DNA of 64,000 nucleotides. It comes from DATIUV01 sp049322755. GTDB lineage: Bacteria; Pseudomonadota; Gammaproteobacteria; Burkholderiales; UBA6910. Below are positions 33,598 through 41,266 of the stretch, one piece after another. A program made the translations under genes and the position numbers. The stretch is from positions 62,001 through 126,000 of the forward strand of contig JBMOQX010000067.1 of the NCBI GenBank assembly GCA_049322755.1, in the 5' to 3' direction. How positions within the stretch are numbered: the first letter of the stretch is position 1; every line of letters begins with the position of its first letter. Under the pieces are notes generated by a model. That model was given only the letters and a program-made list of their open reading frames with translations, was not told where the DNA came from and did not search any database.

Positions 33598-34212
33598 GTG
33601 CTGATCGCTCGAGAAATGCCCGGGGACGCTGATTCCCTCTCGCCGGTGACAGTCCCGGACCGGTCCGGGGACGCCCCGATCGACGCCGAAGGGCCGGCGC
33701 TGGCGTTGATGACGGACTTCCGGGAAAGGGCGCCGCACCTGGTGCGGGATACGGTGCAGATCGACGATGCGCTCGAGCGCATGCGCGACGCCGGAGTGCG
33801 GCTGCTGTTCGTCATCGACGCGGCAAGCCGCCTGATCGGCATTGTCACTTCCTACGACATCCAGGGCGAACGGCCGATGCGCTACCTGCAGTCGCTGGAT
33901 TGCAGCCTGCATACCTGCCGCCGCAGCGACGTGCAGGTGCGGCACATCATGGAGCCGCTGTCCGAACTGCGCGTGGTGGATCTGGAAGACGTGCGCCACG
34001 CCCGGGTGGCCGACCTGGAATCCGCGTTCCAGGCCGAGGGCCGGATGCACCTGCCGGTCATCGAGCGGCTGGCGGAAGGAAGGATGAGGATACGGGGACT
34101 GTTCTCCGCCACCGAGCTGGAACGGCGTCTCGGGCGGAATATCGGCGTGGTGGCGCGGGCCCAGAACTTCGCCGAAATCGAGCGGGCGATGGCAGGCTCG
34201 ACGCCGCTCTGA
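33598..34212 (+). CDS. CBS-domain protein, paralogue 2
   Basis: 204 residues from a GTG at 33598 behind GGAAGGA; the nearby ATG at 33593 is out of frame. CBS pair: MTDFRERAPHLVRDTVQIDD, ALERMRDAGVRLLFVIDAAS, VTSYDIQGERPM; then VRHIMEPLSELRVVDLEDV and EGRMHLPVIERLA, RGLFSATELERRL. It is clearly paralogous to the protein at 29775, and the two bracket the lipid and envelope genes. Probably a nucleotide-sensing regulator; partner unknown. Confidence 0.85.
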   Translation: MLIAREMPGDADSLSPVTVPDRSGDAPIDAEGPALALMTDFRERAPHLVRDTVQIDDALERMRDAGVRLLFVIDAASRLIGIVTSYDIQGERPMRYLQSLDCSLHTCRRSDVQVRHIMEPLSELRVVDLEDVRHARVADLESAFQAEGRMHLPVIERLAEGRMRIRGLFSATELERRLGRNIGVVARAQNFAEIERAMAGSTPL

Positions 34213-34265
34213 TCGGCGCGCACCCCCGGTTCGCCTCGGGATCGAGTGCAAGGAGACAGGGACTG

Positions 34266-34895
34266 ATGGACACGGTGGCATCTGCGTTCGGGCACACGCC
34301 TGAAGCCCTCGAACGGCTGGTGATTTCGCTCGTGGATGCGCGCCTTGATGAGGCTCTTCCGGCGAAACTCGCGCAGCTGGAGGCGGAGCGCACGCCGTCC
34401 ATGGCGCTGATTTCCACCAAGGGCACGCTGGACATGGCCTACCCGCCGTTCATCCTGGCCTCGACCGCGTCGGCGCTGGGTTGGGACGTGTCGATCTTCT
34501 TCACCTTCTACGGGCTGGGTTTGCTCAAGCGGGATTTGAACCTGGAGGTTTCGCCCCTTGGCAACCCGGCGATGCCCATGAAGCTGCCGATGGGCCCCGG
34601 GTGGCTGCGGCGGGTGCAATGGAAAGTGCCGAACGTGCTGCAGAGCACCCTTCCCGGCTACGAGCGGTTTGCCACCTCGATGACGCGCAGGACGCTGCAA
34701 AACAAGGGCGTCGCTTCGGTCGCGGAACTGCGCGAGGCGTGCATCGAGGGCGGGGTGAAGCTGATTGCCTGCCAGATGACGGTGGATCTGTTCGGTTACG
34801 AGAAGGGGGACTTCGTGGATGGCATCGCCGATTGGGTGGGGGCGGCGTCATTCCTGCCGGTGGCGCAAAAGGCGGATATCTGCCTGTTCATCTGA
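34266..34895 (+). CDS. DsrE/DsrF-like family protein (DsrE2 type)
   Basis: 209 residues with the DsrE-like fold as found in DsrE2/peroxiredoxin-family proteins: MALISTKGTLDMAYPPFILA, GWDVSIFFTFYGLGLLKRD, LIACQMTVDLFGYEKGDFVD and a C-terminal KADICLFI. The conserved Cys in LIACQM is the likely sulfur carrier. Such proteins handle persulfide sulfur or are of unknown role. AAGGAG ribosome site at about 34250. Confidence 0.82.
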   Translation: MDTVASAFGHTPEALERLVISLVDARLDEALPAKLAQLEAERTPSMALISTKGTLDMAYPPFILASTASALGWDVSIFFTFYGLGLLKRDLNLEVSPLGNPAMPMKLPMGPGWLRRVQWKVPNVLQSTLPGYERFATSMTRRTLQNKGVASVAELREACIEGGVKLIACQMTVDLFGYEKGDFVDGIADWVGAASFLPVAQKADICLFI

Positions 34896-34945
34896 GGCGC
34901 GGAGCTGGCGCGCGCCCGAGCGAGAGGGAGCCTGAGGTGCGAGGA

Positions 34946-36148
34946 ATGAGCGGGAACAGACAGCGGGGCGGCGGCGCGGGTTGGCTCTGGTGGAGGATCG
35001 CGCGAGCCTCGGTCATCGGGACGGTGCTGGGCGTCGCGCTGCAGCCGTGGACCGTAAACGTCGCGGAAGCCGTGCGTGAAACGGTGAGCGCCTCGCGCAC
35101 CGAGTGGCCGAAAACCGACTTTTCCAAGCGCTCGGTGGAGATGTCCGAGATCATGTCGGGCGGACCGCCGAAGGACGGCATACCCCCGATCGACCGGCCG
35201 AGGTTCGCCGCGCCGGCCGCCGTCTCCTCCTGGCTGATGCCCTCGGAGCCGGTCGTGGCGCTGGAGATCGGGGGCGATGCCCGCGCCTATCCGCTGCAGA
35301 TCCTGACCTACCACGAGATCGTCAATGACACCGTCGGGGGGACGCCGGTGGCGGTGACGTTCTGCCCGCTGTGCAATGCGGCCATCGCATTCGACCGGCG
35401 GGTCAAGGGGCGGACCCTGGACTTCGGCACCACCGGGCGCCTGCGCAAGAGCGACCTGGTGATGTACGACCGCCAGACCGAGAGCTGGTGGCAGCAGTTC
35501 AGCGGCGAGGCCATCGTCGGGGAGTTCACGGGAACCGTGCTCACGCAGCTGCCCGCCACGATCGTCGCGTTCGAGGAGTTCAGGCGCGCCTATCCGGACG
35601 GGAAGGTGCTGACGCGGGAAACGGGTTTCTCCCGCCCCTATGGCCGCAATCCCTACCGCGGCTACGACCGCGTCGGCGAGACCCCGTTCCTGTTCAACGA
35701 TCCGGTGGACCCGCGGCTGCCGGCCATGGAGCGGGTGCTGAACGTCTCGGAGGGGAAACGCCACCGGGTCTATCCGTTTCGCATGCTGGTCGTGGAACCG
35801 GTGATCAACGACATCGTCGGCGGCGAGCCCATCGTGGTGCTCAGCAAGGGCGGGATGAACTCGGCGCTGGACGACGAGCACATCGCCGCCTCCCGCCAGA
35901 TACCGGCCGCAGCGGCCTACAGCCGGCGCCTCGGGGACCGGATCCTCACGTTCCGCGGCGAGAGCGGTGACTTCATGGATTCGGAGACGGGTTCGCGCTG
36001 GAACCTGCTGGGCCACGCCGTTTCGGGGCCGCTGAAGGGCAAGCGCCTGCGCAAGGTCGACGGCGGCGTCCACTTCGCATTTGCCTGGCTGGCCTTCAAC
36101 CCCGACTCGGAGATCTACGGCCAGCACGCGCCGAAAGGCGAGCGCTGA
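34946..36148 (+). CDS. DUF3179 domain protein
   Basis: 400 residues with a membrane anchor near the N-terminus (ASVIGTVLGVALQPWTVNV), so the domain is probably periplasmic. DUF3179 hallmarks are clear: ARAYPLQILTYHEIVNDTVG, PVAVTFCPLCNAAIAFDRR with a CxxC, TTGRLRKSDLVMYDR, and HFAFAWLAFNPDSEIY at the end. Biochemical role unknown; the CPLC pair may bind metal or be redox active. Confidence 0.85.
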   Translation: MSGNRQRGGGAGWLWWRIARASVIGTVLGVALQPWTVNVAEAVRETVSASRTEWPKTDFSKRSVEMSEIMSGGPPKDGIPPIDRPRFAAPAAVSSWLMPSEPVVALEIGGDARAYPLQILTYHEIVNDTVGGTPVAVTFCPLCNAAIAFDRRVKGRTLDFGTTGRLRKSDLVMYDRQTESWWQQFSGEAIVGEFTGTVLTQLPATIVAFEEFRRAYPDGKVLTRETGFSRPYGRNPYRGYDRVGETPFLFNDPVDPRLPAMERVLNVSEGKRHRVYPFRMLVVEPVINDIVGGEPIVVLSKGGMNSALDDEHIAASRQIPAAAAYSRRLGDRILTFRGESGDFMDSETGSRWNLLGHAVSGPLKGKRLRKVDGGVHFAFAWLAFNPDSEIYGQHAPKGER

Positions 36149-36173
36149 CGGCGGCGCCGGCGGGAGGCGCAGG

Positions 36174-37022
36174 ATGCTGAAACGCGCGTGCGACAACTGC
36201 CTGGGCTGGATGGGACGGGCGCTGGCGCGCTACCTGAGCGCGCCGGTGCGGCGCTACCTGCCCGTCAGCACGGTGCCGCCGCGGGTATTGCGGGAGTCGC
36301 TGCGTCCGGGGGACGTGCTCCTGGTGGAAGGCAACACCCGCCTCAGCACCGCCATCAAGTATCTCACGCAGTCCACCTGGTCCCACGCGGCGCTGTACGT
36401 CGGCCCGCTGCCGGGCGCCGCGGCCGGCGATCCCGACCCCCCCGTCCTGGTGGAGGCGGACATCCAGCATGGCGTCTGGGCGGTACCGCTCAGCCGCTAC
36501 GAGAACTCCCACACCCGCATTTGTCGGCCGAAGGGCTTGACCCCGCAGGACGTGCAGCGCGTGGCGACCTACGCGCTGCGACGGATCGGTCACCGCTACG
36601 ACCTGAAGAACGTCATCGACCTGGCGCGCTATCTGCTGCCGACGCCGCCGGTTCCGCTGCGCTGGCGGCGGCGCATGCTGGCGCTGGGCAGCGGCGAGCC
36701 GACGCGCGCGATCTGCTCCACGCTGATCGCCCAGGCGTTCCAGACCATCCGCTACCCGGTCCTGCCGGAGATCGAGCGGCGTCCGGCCCGGGTGCCCGGC
36801 TGCGACGACTGTTACGACGAGATCCTGCACATCCGCCACCACAGCCTTTTCGCGCCGCGCGACTTCGACATCTCGCCGTACTTCGAGATCGTCAAGCCGG
36901 GGCTCGACGACGCCTTCTGCTACACGCACCTGCATTGGGAGGAGGATGGGGGGCGAGCCGACCCGGCCAACGCCGCGGCATCCCCGACGCCGGTTGCCGC
37001 GCGGCTGAGCGATGCGGGATAA
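36174..37022 (+). CDS. YiiX/permuted papain-like cysteine hydrolase
   Basis: 282 residues. The permuted NlpC/P60 order is visible: RPGDVLLVEG, then the catalytic His in STWSHAALYVG, then the catalytic Cys in TRAICSTLIAQAF. Family members act on lipids, amides or peptides; substrate here unknown. 25 nt after the DUF3179 gene, so probably co-transcribed. It ends 14 nt before the split tRNA-Leu. Confidence 0.82.
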   Translation: MLKRACDNCLGWMGRALARYLSAPVRRYLPVSTVPPRVLRESLRPGDVLLVEGNTRLSTAIKYLTQSTWSHAALYVGPLPGAAAGDPDPPVLVEADIQHGVWAVPLSRYENSHTRICRPKGLTPQDVQRVATYALRRIGHRYDLKNVIDLARYLLPTPPVPLRWRRRMLALGSGEPTRAICSTLIAQAFQTIRYPVLPEIERRPARVPGCDDCYDEILHIRHHSLFAPRDFDISPYFEIVKPGLDDAFCYTHLHWEEDGGRADPANAAASPTPVAARLSDAG

Positions 37023-37036
37023 TCCCGGCCTTCCCG

Positions 37037-37075
37037 GCCGGGATGGCGGAACTGGTAGACGCACGGGACTCAAAA
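37037..37075 (+). tRNA. 5' half of chromosomal tRNA-Leu(CAA), cut by the island
   Basis: GCCGGGA (acceptor strand) starts at 37037, followed by a D-arm (GGCGGAACTGGTAGAC) and the 5' anticodon strand CGGGA plus loop CTCAAAA. After 37075 the sequence has no pairing TCCCG strand, T-arm or acceptor. These are found at 58421-58468 and complete the cloverleaf exactly: CGGGA/TCCCG and GCCGGGA/TCCCGGC. Joined, the halves give an 87-nt tRNA-Leu(CAA) with encoded CCA. At its present site this half cannot function. Confidence 0.92.
37069..37075. other. Left attachment site (attL core CTCAAAA)
   Basis: The 7-nt anticodon loop CTCAAAA is the only sequence shared by the two junctions (here and 58414-58420). 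Left flank is tRNA sequence and right flank is island sequence. Integration within an anticodon loop is a known target class for tyrosine integrases. Confidence 0.8.
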
Positions 37076-37248
37076 AGTCGTGCCTCTACCTATACTCGTT
37101 GAGTCGGAACGGCAAGGAAGGTAACACTATCAGCCAGTTGGCGGGGAGCAGCGCGCTCGTCATCGAGCATGCAGCAATTGCAGGAGCCGCCCAGGAGCGG
37201 CGCGGAGAATGCAGGCGGTCGCGCTGCGCGATCGGCGCAAGTCATCAG

Positions 37249-37560
37249 GCCCGAGTGGCGAAATTGGTAGACGCAGGGGACTCAGACAATTGAGCCCTCG
37301 GGGAGAAATCCCCGAGGTGAAGCCCGTCAAAGTCGGTGAAGGCCCTGGACGCAAGTCCGAGCTGATGCCGAGCCAAGCCCTCTCACACAGAGGGAAGGTG
37401 TAGAGAGCAGACGGCGGGCACCTAAGGTCGCGAGACTACGGTGAAGGCGTGCTCCAGACCACGAACTCGCGCGTGATGCGCGAGGCGGCGAAAGCCGAAG
37501 TGGGATGAAAATCCCCCGCCCCTCAAAGGCGTGTCGGTTCGACTCCGACCTCGGGCACCA
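37249..37560 (+). tRNA. Island tRNA-Leu(CAA) interrupted by a group I intron
   Basis: 5' exon 37249-37283 and 3' exon 37508-37560. Acceptor GCCCGAG pairs with CTCGGGC, the D-arm has the GGTAG motif, the anticodon stem is GGGGA/TCCCC around loop CTCAAAA (anticodon CAA), there is a long variable arm (CGCCCCTCAAAGGCG) and a T-arm GTCGG-TTCGACT-CCGAC, and CCA is encoded. Spliced length 88 nt. It is the same isoacceptor as the tRNA split by the island but clearly different in sequence, so of foreign origin. Confidence 0.93.
37284..37507 (+). ncRNA. Group I intron (IC3-like) in the tRNA-Leu anticodon loop
   Basis: 224 nt inserted between positions 34 and 35 of the tRNA, as in cyanobacterial tRNA-Leu(UAA). 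Core segments match the Azoarcus tRNA-Ile intron: GCCGAGCCAAGC, GAAGGTGTAGAGA, AGACGGC...CACCTAAGG and GGTGAAGGC...CTCCAG. P2 (37296-37317) and P9 (37487-37496) both end in GAAA tetraloops. The last base is G (37507), as required. No ORF inside, so it must splice autocatalytically and has no homing enzyme. The 5' exon ends in C rather than the usual U. Confidence 0.93.
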
Positions 37561-37587
37561 CACTCGATCGTCCGCCCTCCCGGGCGG

Positions 37588-37800
37588 TCAATCAACGGGC
37601 GCGGCAAGCCGCTCGCCGCGGTAGCCGGCCTCCTCCAGCGCTTTCAGCAGCGCCTGCTCGTCGGCAGTGGTTTGGACGCGCACTTCGCGTGCCGGGACGT
37701 CGACGTCGACACGGGCGTTCGCATCGACGCTCTGCACCGCGCGGGTGACGGAACGCGCGCAGCCGCCACAGGTCATGTTGGGAACACGCAAGCGAAGCAT
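37588..37800 (-). CDS. Copper chaperone-like heavy-metal-binding protein (HMA domain)
   Basis: 70 residues: a single HMA domain with the metal site NMTCGGCARSV near the N-terminus. CopZ/MerP-like size. It probably carries Cu(I) to the P-type ATPase encoded divergently. Transcribed from a CueR-type promoter with a 19-bp spacer at 37832-37862. Confidence 0.88.
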   Translation of the reverse strand: MLRLRVPNMTCGGCARSVTRAVQSVDANARVDVDVPAREVRVQTTADEQALLKALEEAGYRGERLAAPVD

Positions 37801-37831
37801 TGGAACCTCCGTTCTGGTCGAGACGGACGCC

Positions 37832-37862
37832 ATCGTGAGCCTTCCCATCGTTGTAAGGTCAA
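37832..37862 (-). promoter_or_regulatory. CueR-type promoter for the chaperone gene
   Basis: Read on the minus strand: -35 TTGACC (37857-37862), 19-bp spacer, -10-like CACGAT (37832-37837). The spacer contains the imperfect palindrome CCTTACAACGATGGGAAGG. A 19-bp spacer is the mark of promoters activated by MerR-family regulators such as CueR, encoded nearby. Confidence 0.7.
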
Positions 37863-37909
37863 GAGGCACCTTCGTGACGCCGGGTGCACGCGGGCGGGCC
37901 GGCAGACTC

Positions 37910-37940
37910 TTGACCTTCCCACCGTTGGAACCTCTACGCT
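37910..37940 (+). promoter_or_regulatory. CueR-type promoter for copA
   Basis: -35 TTGACC (37910-37915), 19-bp spacer TTCCCACCGTTGGAACCTC, -10-like TACGCT (37935-37940). It closely resembles known CueR operators, with the dyad around CCGTTGG. 34 nt upstream of the copA start. Confidence 0.75.
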
Positions 37941-37974
37941 GGCGGCCAACCGTGAACGACCTGGAGTGGATGAC

Positions 37975-40533
37975 ATGGCTTCCGTGACCGCGCTTCGGCG
38001 CGACACCTCCTCTCAAGCAGACCCCGGCAGCACCCTCGGCGTGCGCATCGATGGGATGACCTGCGCCTCCTGCGTGGCGCGCGTCGAAAAGGCGCTCGCG
38101 GCGCTGCCCGGCGTCACGCGCGCGGTGGTCAACCTTGCATCCGAGCGCGCCGAGGTGACCTTCGCCGGCCGGCCCGATGCGGCCGCCAGCGCCCGTGCGA
38201 TCGAAGGCGCTGGCTACGCGGTCGCCACCGAAAGCACCGAGCTGGTGATCGAAGGGATGACCTGCGCCTCGTGCGTAGGCAGCGTGGAAAAGGCGCTGGC
38301 GCGCGTGCCCGGCGTGCTCGATGCCGCGGTCAACCTCGCGACCGAGCGGGCGCAGGTGCGCCACCTGGCCGGCGCGGTGACGATCAGCGATCTTGTCGCC
38401 GCGGTGGAAGGCGCCGGCTATGCGGTGCGGCCGGTGGCCACTGAAGGTGCGACCGACCCGGAGGTCGAGCGGCGTGCGCGCGAGTTGCGTTCGCTGCGCC
38501 GCGCCGTGCTTACGGCCGCCGTGTTGACGCTGCCGGTGTTCGCGCTCGAGATGGGCTCGCACTTCGTGCCCGGCGTGCACGAGTGGGTGATGGCGACGAT
38601 CGGCCATCGCGAGAGCTGGTATCTGCAATTCGCGCTCGCCACGCTCGTACTGTTCGGGCCGGGGCTGCGCTTCTTCCGCAAGGGCCTCCCGGCGCTCGCG
38701 CGCGGCGCGCCCGACATGAACTCGCTGGTGGCGCTCGGCACGAGTGCCGCGTACGGCTACTCGGTGGTCGCGACGTTTGCGCCGAGCCTGCTGCCCGCGG
38801 ACACGCACCACGTCTACTACGAGGCGGCGGCCGTCATCGTCACGCTGATCCTACTCGGCCGCCTGCTCGAGGCCGGCGCCAAGGGCCGCACATCCGAGGC
38901 GATCAAGCGCTTGCTGCGCCTGCAGGCGAAGACCGCGCGTGTGCTGCGCGATGGGGCCGCGGTCGAGGTATCGCTCGCCGAGGTGCGCGCCGGCGACCTA
39001 GTGCAGGTGCGGCCGGGCGAGCGCATCCCGGTCGATGGCCAGGTGCTCGAAGGCAGCTCCTACGTCGACGAATCGATGATCACGGGCGAGCCGGTGCCGG
39101 TCGCCAAGAGCGCCGGGGCCTCCGTGGTCGGTGGCACGGTGAACAAGACCGGCGCCTTTACTTTCCGCGCGACCCAGGTCGGCGCCGACACCGTGCTCGC
39201 GCAGATCGTGCGCATGGTCGAGCAGGCGCAGGGTGCGAAGCTGCCGATCCAGGCGCTGGTCGACCGGGTGACGGCGGTGTTCGTGCCGATCGTGATGGCG
39301 GTAGCGGCGCTCACCTTGGTCCTCTGGTTCGCGTTCGGACCGGAACCTGCGCTCACCTTCGCACTGGTCAATGCCGTCGCGGTGCTGATCATCGCCTGCC
39401 CGTGCGCGATGGGCCTCGCGACGCCGACCTCGATCATGGTCGGGACGGGGCGCGCGGCCGAGTTGGGCGTGCTGTTCCGCAAGGGCGAGGCGCTGCAGAC
39501 GCTGCGCAACGCAAAGGTCGTCGCGCTCGACAAGACCGGCACGCTGACCCAGGGCCGGCCGGAGCTGACCGACTTCATTACGGCGCCAGGCTTCGCGTCC
39601 GATGAAGTGCTGAGCCTCGTCGCCGCGGTGGAAAGCCAGTCCGAGCATCCGATCGCGGCCGCGATCTTCGAGGCGGCGCGCAGGCGCGCGCTGCCGATCG
39701 GCAGGGTTGAGCAGTTCGACGCAGTGCCCGGCTTCGGCGTATCCGCGCGGGTTGCCGGCCGGCGCGTCGAGATCGGTGCTGATCGCTACATGCGCCGGCT
39801 GGACCACGACGTGGCGCCGTTCGCCGCGACGGCCGAGCGCCTCGCGCGCGAAGGCAAGAGTCCGCTGTACGCCGCGGTAGACGGCAAGCTCGCGGTGGTG
39901 ATCGCCGTCGCCGACCCGATCAAGCCGACCACGCCGGAGGCGATCCGCGCGCTGCACGCGCTCGGCCTGAAGGTGGCGATGATCACCGGCGACAACGCCG
40001 CCACTGCGCGGGCGATCGCGCGCCAGCTCGTCATCGACGAGGTGGCGGCGGAGGTGCTGCCCGACGGCAAGGTGGCAGCGTTGCAGGGGCTGCGCCAGCG
40101 GCTCGGCCCCGTGGCCTTCGTCGGCGACGGCATCAACGATGCGCCGGCGCTCGCCGAGGCCGATGCCGGCATCGCGATCGGCACCGGCACCGACATCGCG
40201 ATCGAAACGGCCGACGTGGTGCTGATGTCCGGTGACCTGCGCGGGGTGGTCAACGCGATCGCCCTCAGCCAGGCGACGATCCGCAACATCCGGCAGAACC
40301 TGTTCTGGGCCTTCGCCTACAACGCGGCGTTGATCCCGGTGGCGGCGGGCGCACTTTACCCGTCCTACGGGACGCTGCTGTCGCCGGTCTTCGCAGCGGC
40401 GGCGATGGCGCTGTCGAGCGTGTTTGTGCTCGGCAACGCGTTGCGGCTGCGCGGCTTCCGCGCGCCGCTGGCGGCGCCCGCCCGCGCGCAGCAAGCAGCC
40501 GACGCGCGGGCCGCACGGCTCCAGCGCGCATGA
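37975..40533 (+). CDS. copA: Cu(I)-exporting P1B-type ATPase CopA
   Basis: 852 residues. Two N-terminal HMA domains each with GMTCASC, eight predicted membrane segments, transport motif ACPCAMGLATP, phosphorylation site DKTGTLT, HP motif SEHPIAAAI and hinge GDGINDAPAL. It expels cytoplasmic Cu(I). The N-terminal start at 37975 follows a CueR-like promoter. It is followed at 32 nt by the cueR-like gene. Confidence 0.96.
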   Translation: MASVTALRRDTSSQADPGSTLGVRIDGMTCASCVARVEKALAALPGVTRAVVNLASERAEVTFAGRPDAAASARAIEGAGYAVATESTELVIEGMTCASCVGSVEKALARVPGVLDAAVNLATERAQVRHLAGAVTISDLVAAVEGAGYAVRPVATEGATDPEVERRARELRSLRRAVLTAAVLTLPVFALEMGSHFVPGVHEWVMATIGHRESWYLQFALATLVLFGPGLRFFRKGLPALARGAPDMNSLVALGTSAAYGYSVVATFAPSLLPADTHHVYYEAAAVIVTLILLGRLLEAGAKGRTSEAIKRLLRLQAKTARVLRDGAAVEVSLAEVRAGDLVQVRPGERIPVDGQVLEGSSYVDESMITGEPVPVAKSAGASVVGGTVNKTGAFTFRATQVGADTVLAQIVRMVEQAQGAKLPIQALVDRVTAVFVPIVMAVAALTLVLWFAFGPEPALTFALVNAVAVLIIACPCAMGLATPTSIMVGTGRAAELGVLFRKGEALQTLRNAKVVALDKTGTLTQGRPELTDFITAPGFASDEVLSLVAAVESQSEHPIAAAIFEAARRRALPIGRVEQFDAVPGFGVSARVAGRRVEIGADRYMRRLDHDVAPFAATAERLAREGKSPLYAAVDGKLAVVIAVADPIKPTTPEAIRALHALGLKVAMITGDNAATARAIARQLVIDEVAAEVLPDGKVAALQGLRQRLGPVAFVGDGINDAPALAEADAGIAIGTGTDIAIETADVVLMSGDLRGVVNAIALSQATIRNIRQNLFWAFAYNAALIPVAAGALYPSYGTLLSPVFAAAAMALSSVFVLGNALRLRGFRAPLAAPARAQQAADARAARLQRA

Positions 40534-40565
40534 CCAAGACTTCGTCTCGCGGAAGGAGTCAGACC

Positions 40566-41111
40566 ATGAATATCGGTGAAGCAGCCCGGGCATCGGGCGT
40601 TACAGCCAAGATGATCCGCTACTACGAGCAGACGGGTCTGATCGCCAAGGCCGCGCGCTCCGCGTCCGGCTACCGTCACTACAGCGACGACGACGTGCAC
40701 ACGCTGCGCTTCATCCGCCGGGCGCGGGACCTCGGGTTCTCGGTCGAGCAGATCGCGGACCTGCTGGCCCTGTGGCGCGATCGGCGGCGCAGCAGCGCGA
40801 ACGTCAAGAAGGTGGCGCTGGCGCACGTGGCCGGCCTCAAGGCGAAGATCGCCGAGTTGCAGGCGATGGTGCGCACGCTGGAACATCTGGCAGCGCATTG
40901 CCACGGCGACGAGCGCCCGCACTGCCCGATCCTCGACGATCTCGCCGCGGCCGATGAGGCAGCACCGCTTGCCGCGGAGGCGCGCGGGCCGGCGCCGCGC
41001 TTCGGCACGCCGGGGAGTCTGCCGGCTCGACAGCGGGGTCAGGCAGACAGGTCGCGCAAGCCGACAGCGCCCGCGCCACGCATCATCACGCGTAACGGTG
41101 GACGCGCTTGA
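40566..41111 (+). CDS. cueR: CueR-like MerR-family copper regulator
   Basis: 181 residues: winged helix-turn-helix (MNIGEAARASGVTAKMIRYY, SGYRHYSDDDVHTLRFIRRA), dimer helix, and the metal loop CHGDERPHC, i.e. C-x7-C as in Cu(I)-sensing CueR. The C-terminal tail of about 45 residues after the loop is longer than in E. coli CueR. The ATG at 40566 follows GGAAGGAG. Expected to activate the two 19-bp-spacer promoters before copA. Confidence 0.9.
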   Translation: MNIGEAARASGVTAKMIRYYEQTGLIAKAARSASGYRHYSDDDVHTLRFIRRARDLGFSVEQIADLLALWRDRRRSSANVKKVALAHVAGLKAKIAELQAMVRTLEHLAAHCHGDERPHCPILDDLAAADEAAPLAAEARGPAPRFGTPGSLPARQRGQADRSRKPTAPAPRIITRNGGRA

Positions 41112-41266
41112 CGGCGTCGGACGCCGACCTTGGCTGCCAGCAAGATCATGCACTCGCGCGCAAGCGCAAGGACGCCGGCCTCAGCGGATCGGCGCTATCA
41201 ATGCACCCCATGCGGCGGCCGTGCTGTTAGCACAGCTTCGACAACTGAGATAAGGCGCTCGGGGCC

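Noticed and set aside
37037..37110. A functional tRNA-Leu at the left island edge
   Set aside because: Only the 5' half is present; no pairing anticodon strand, T-arm or acceptor follows. The 3' half is 21 kb away.
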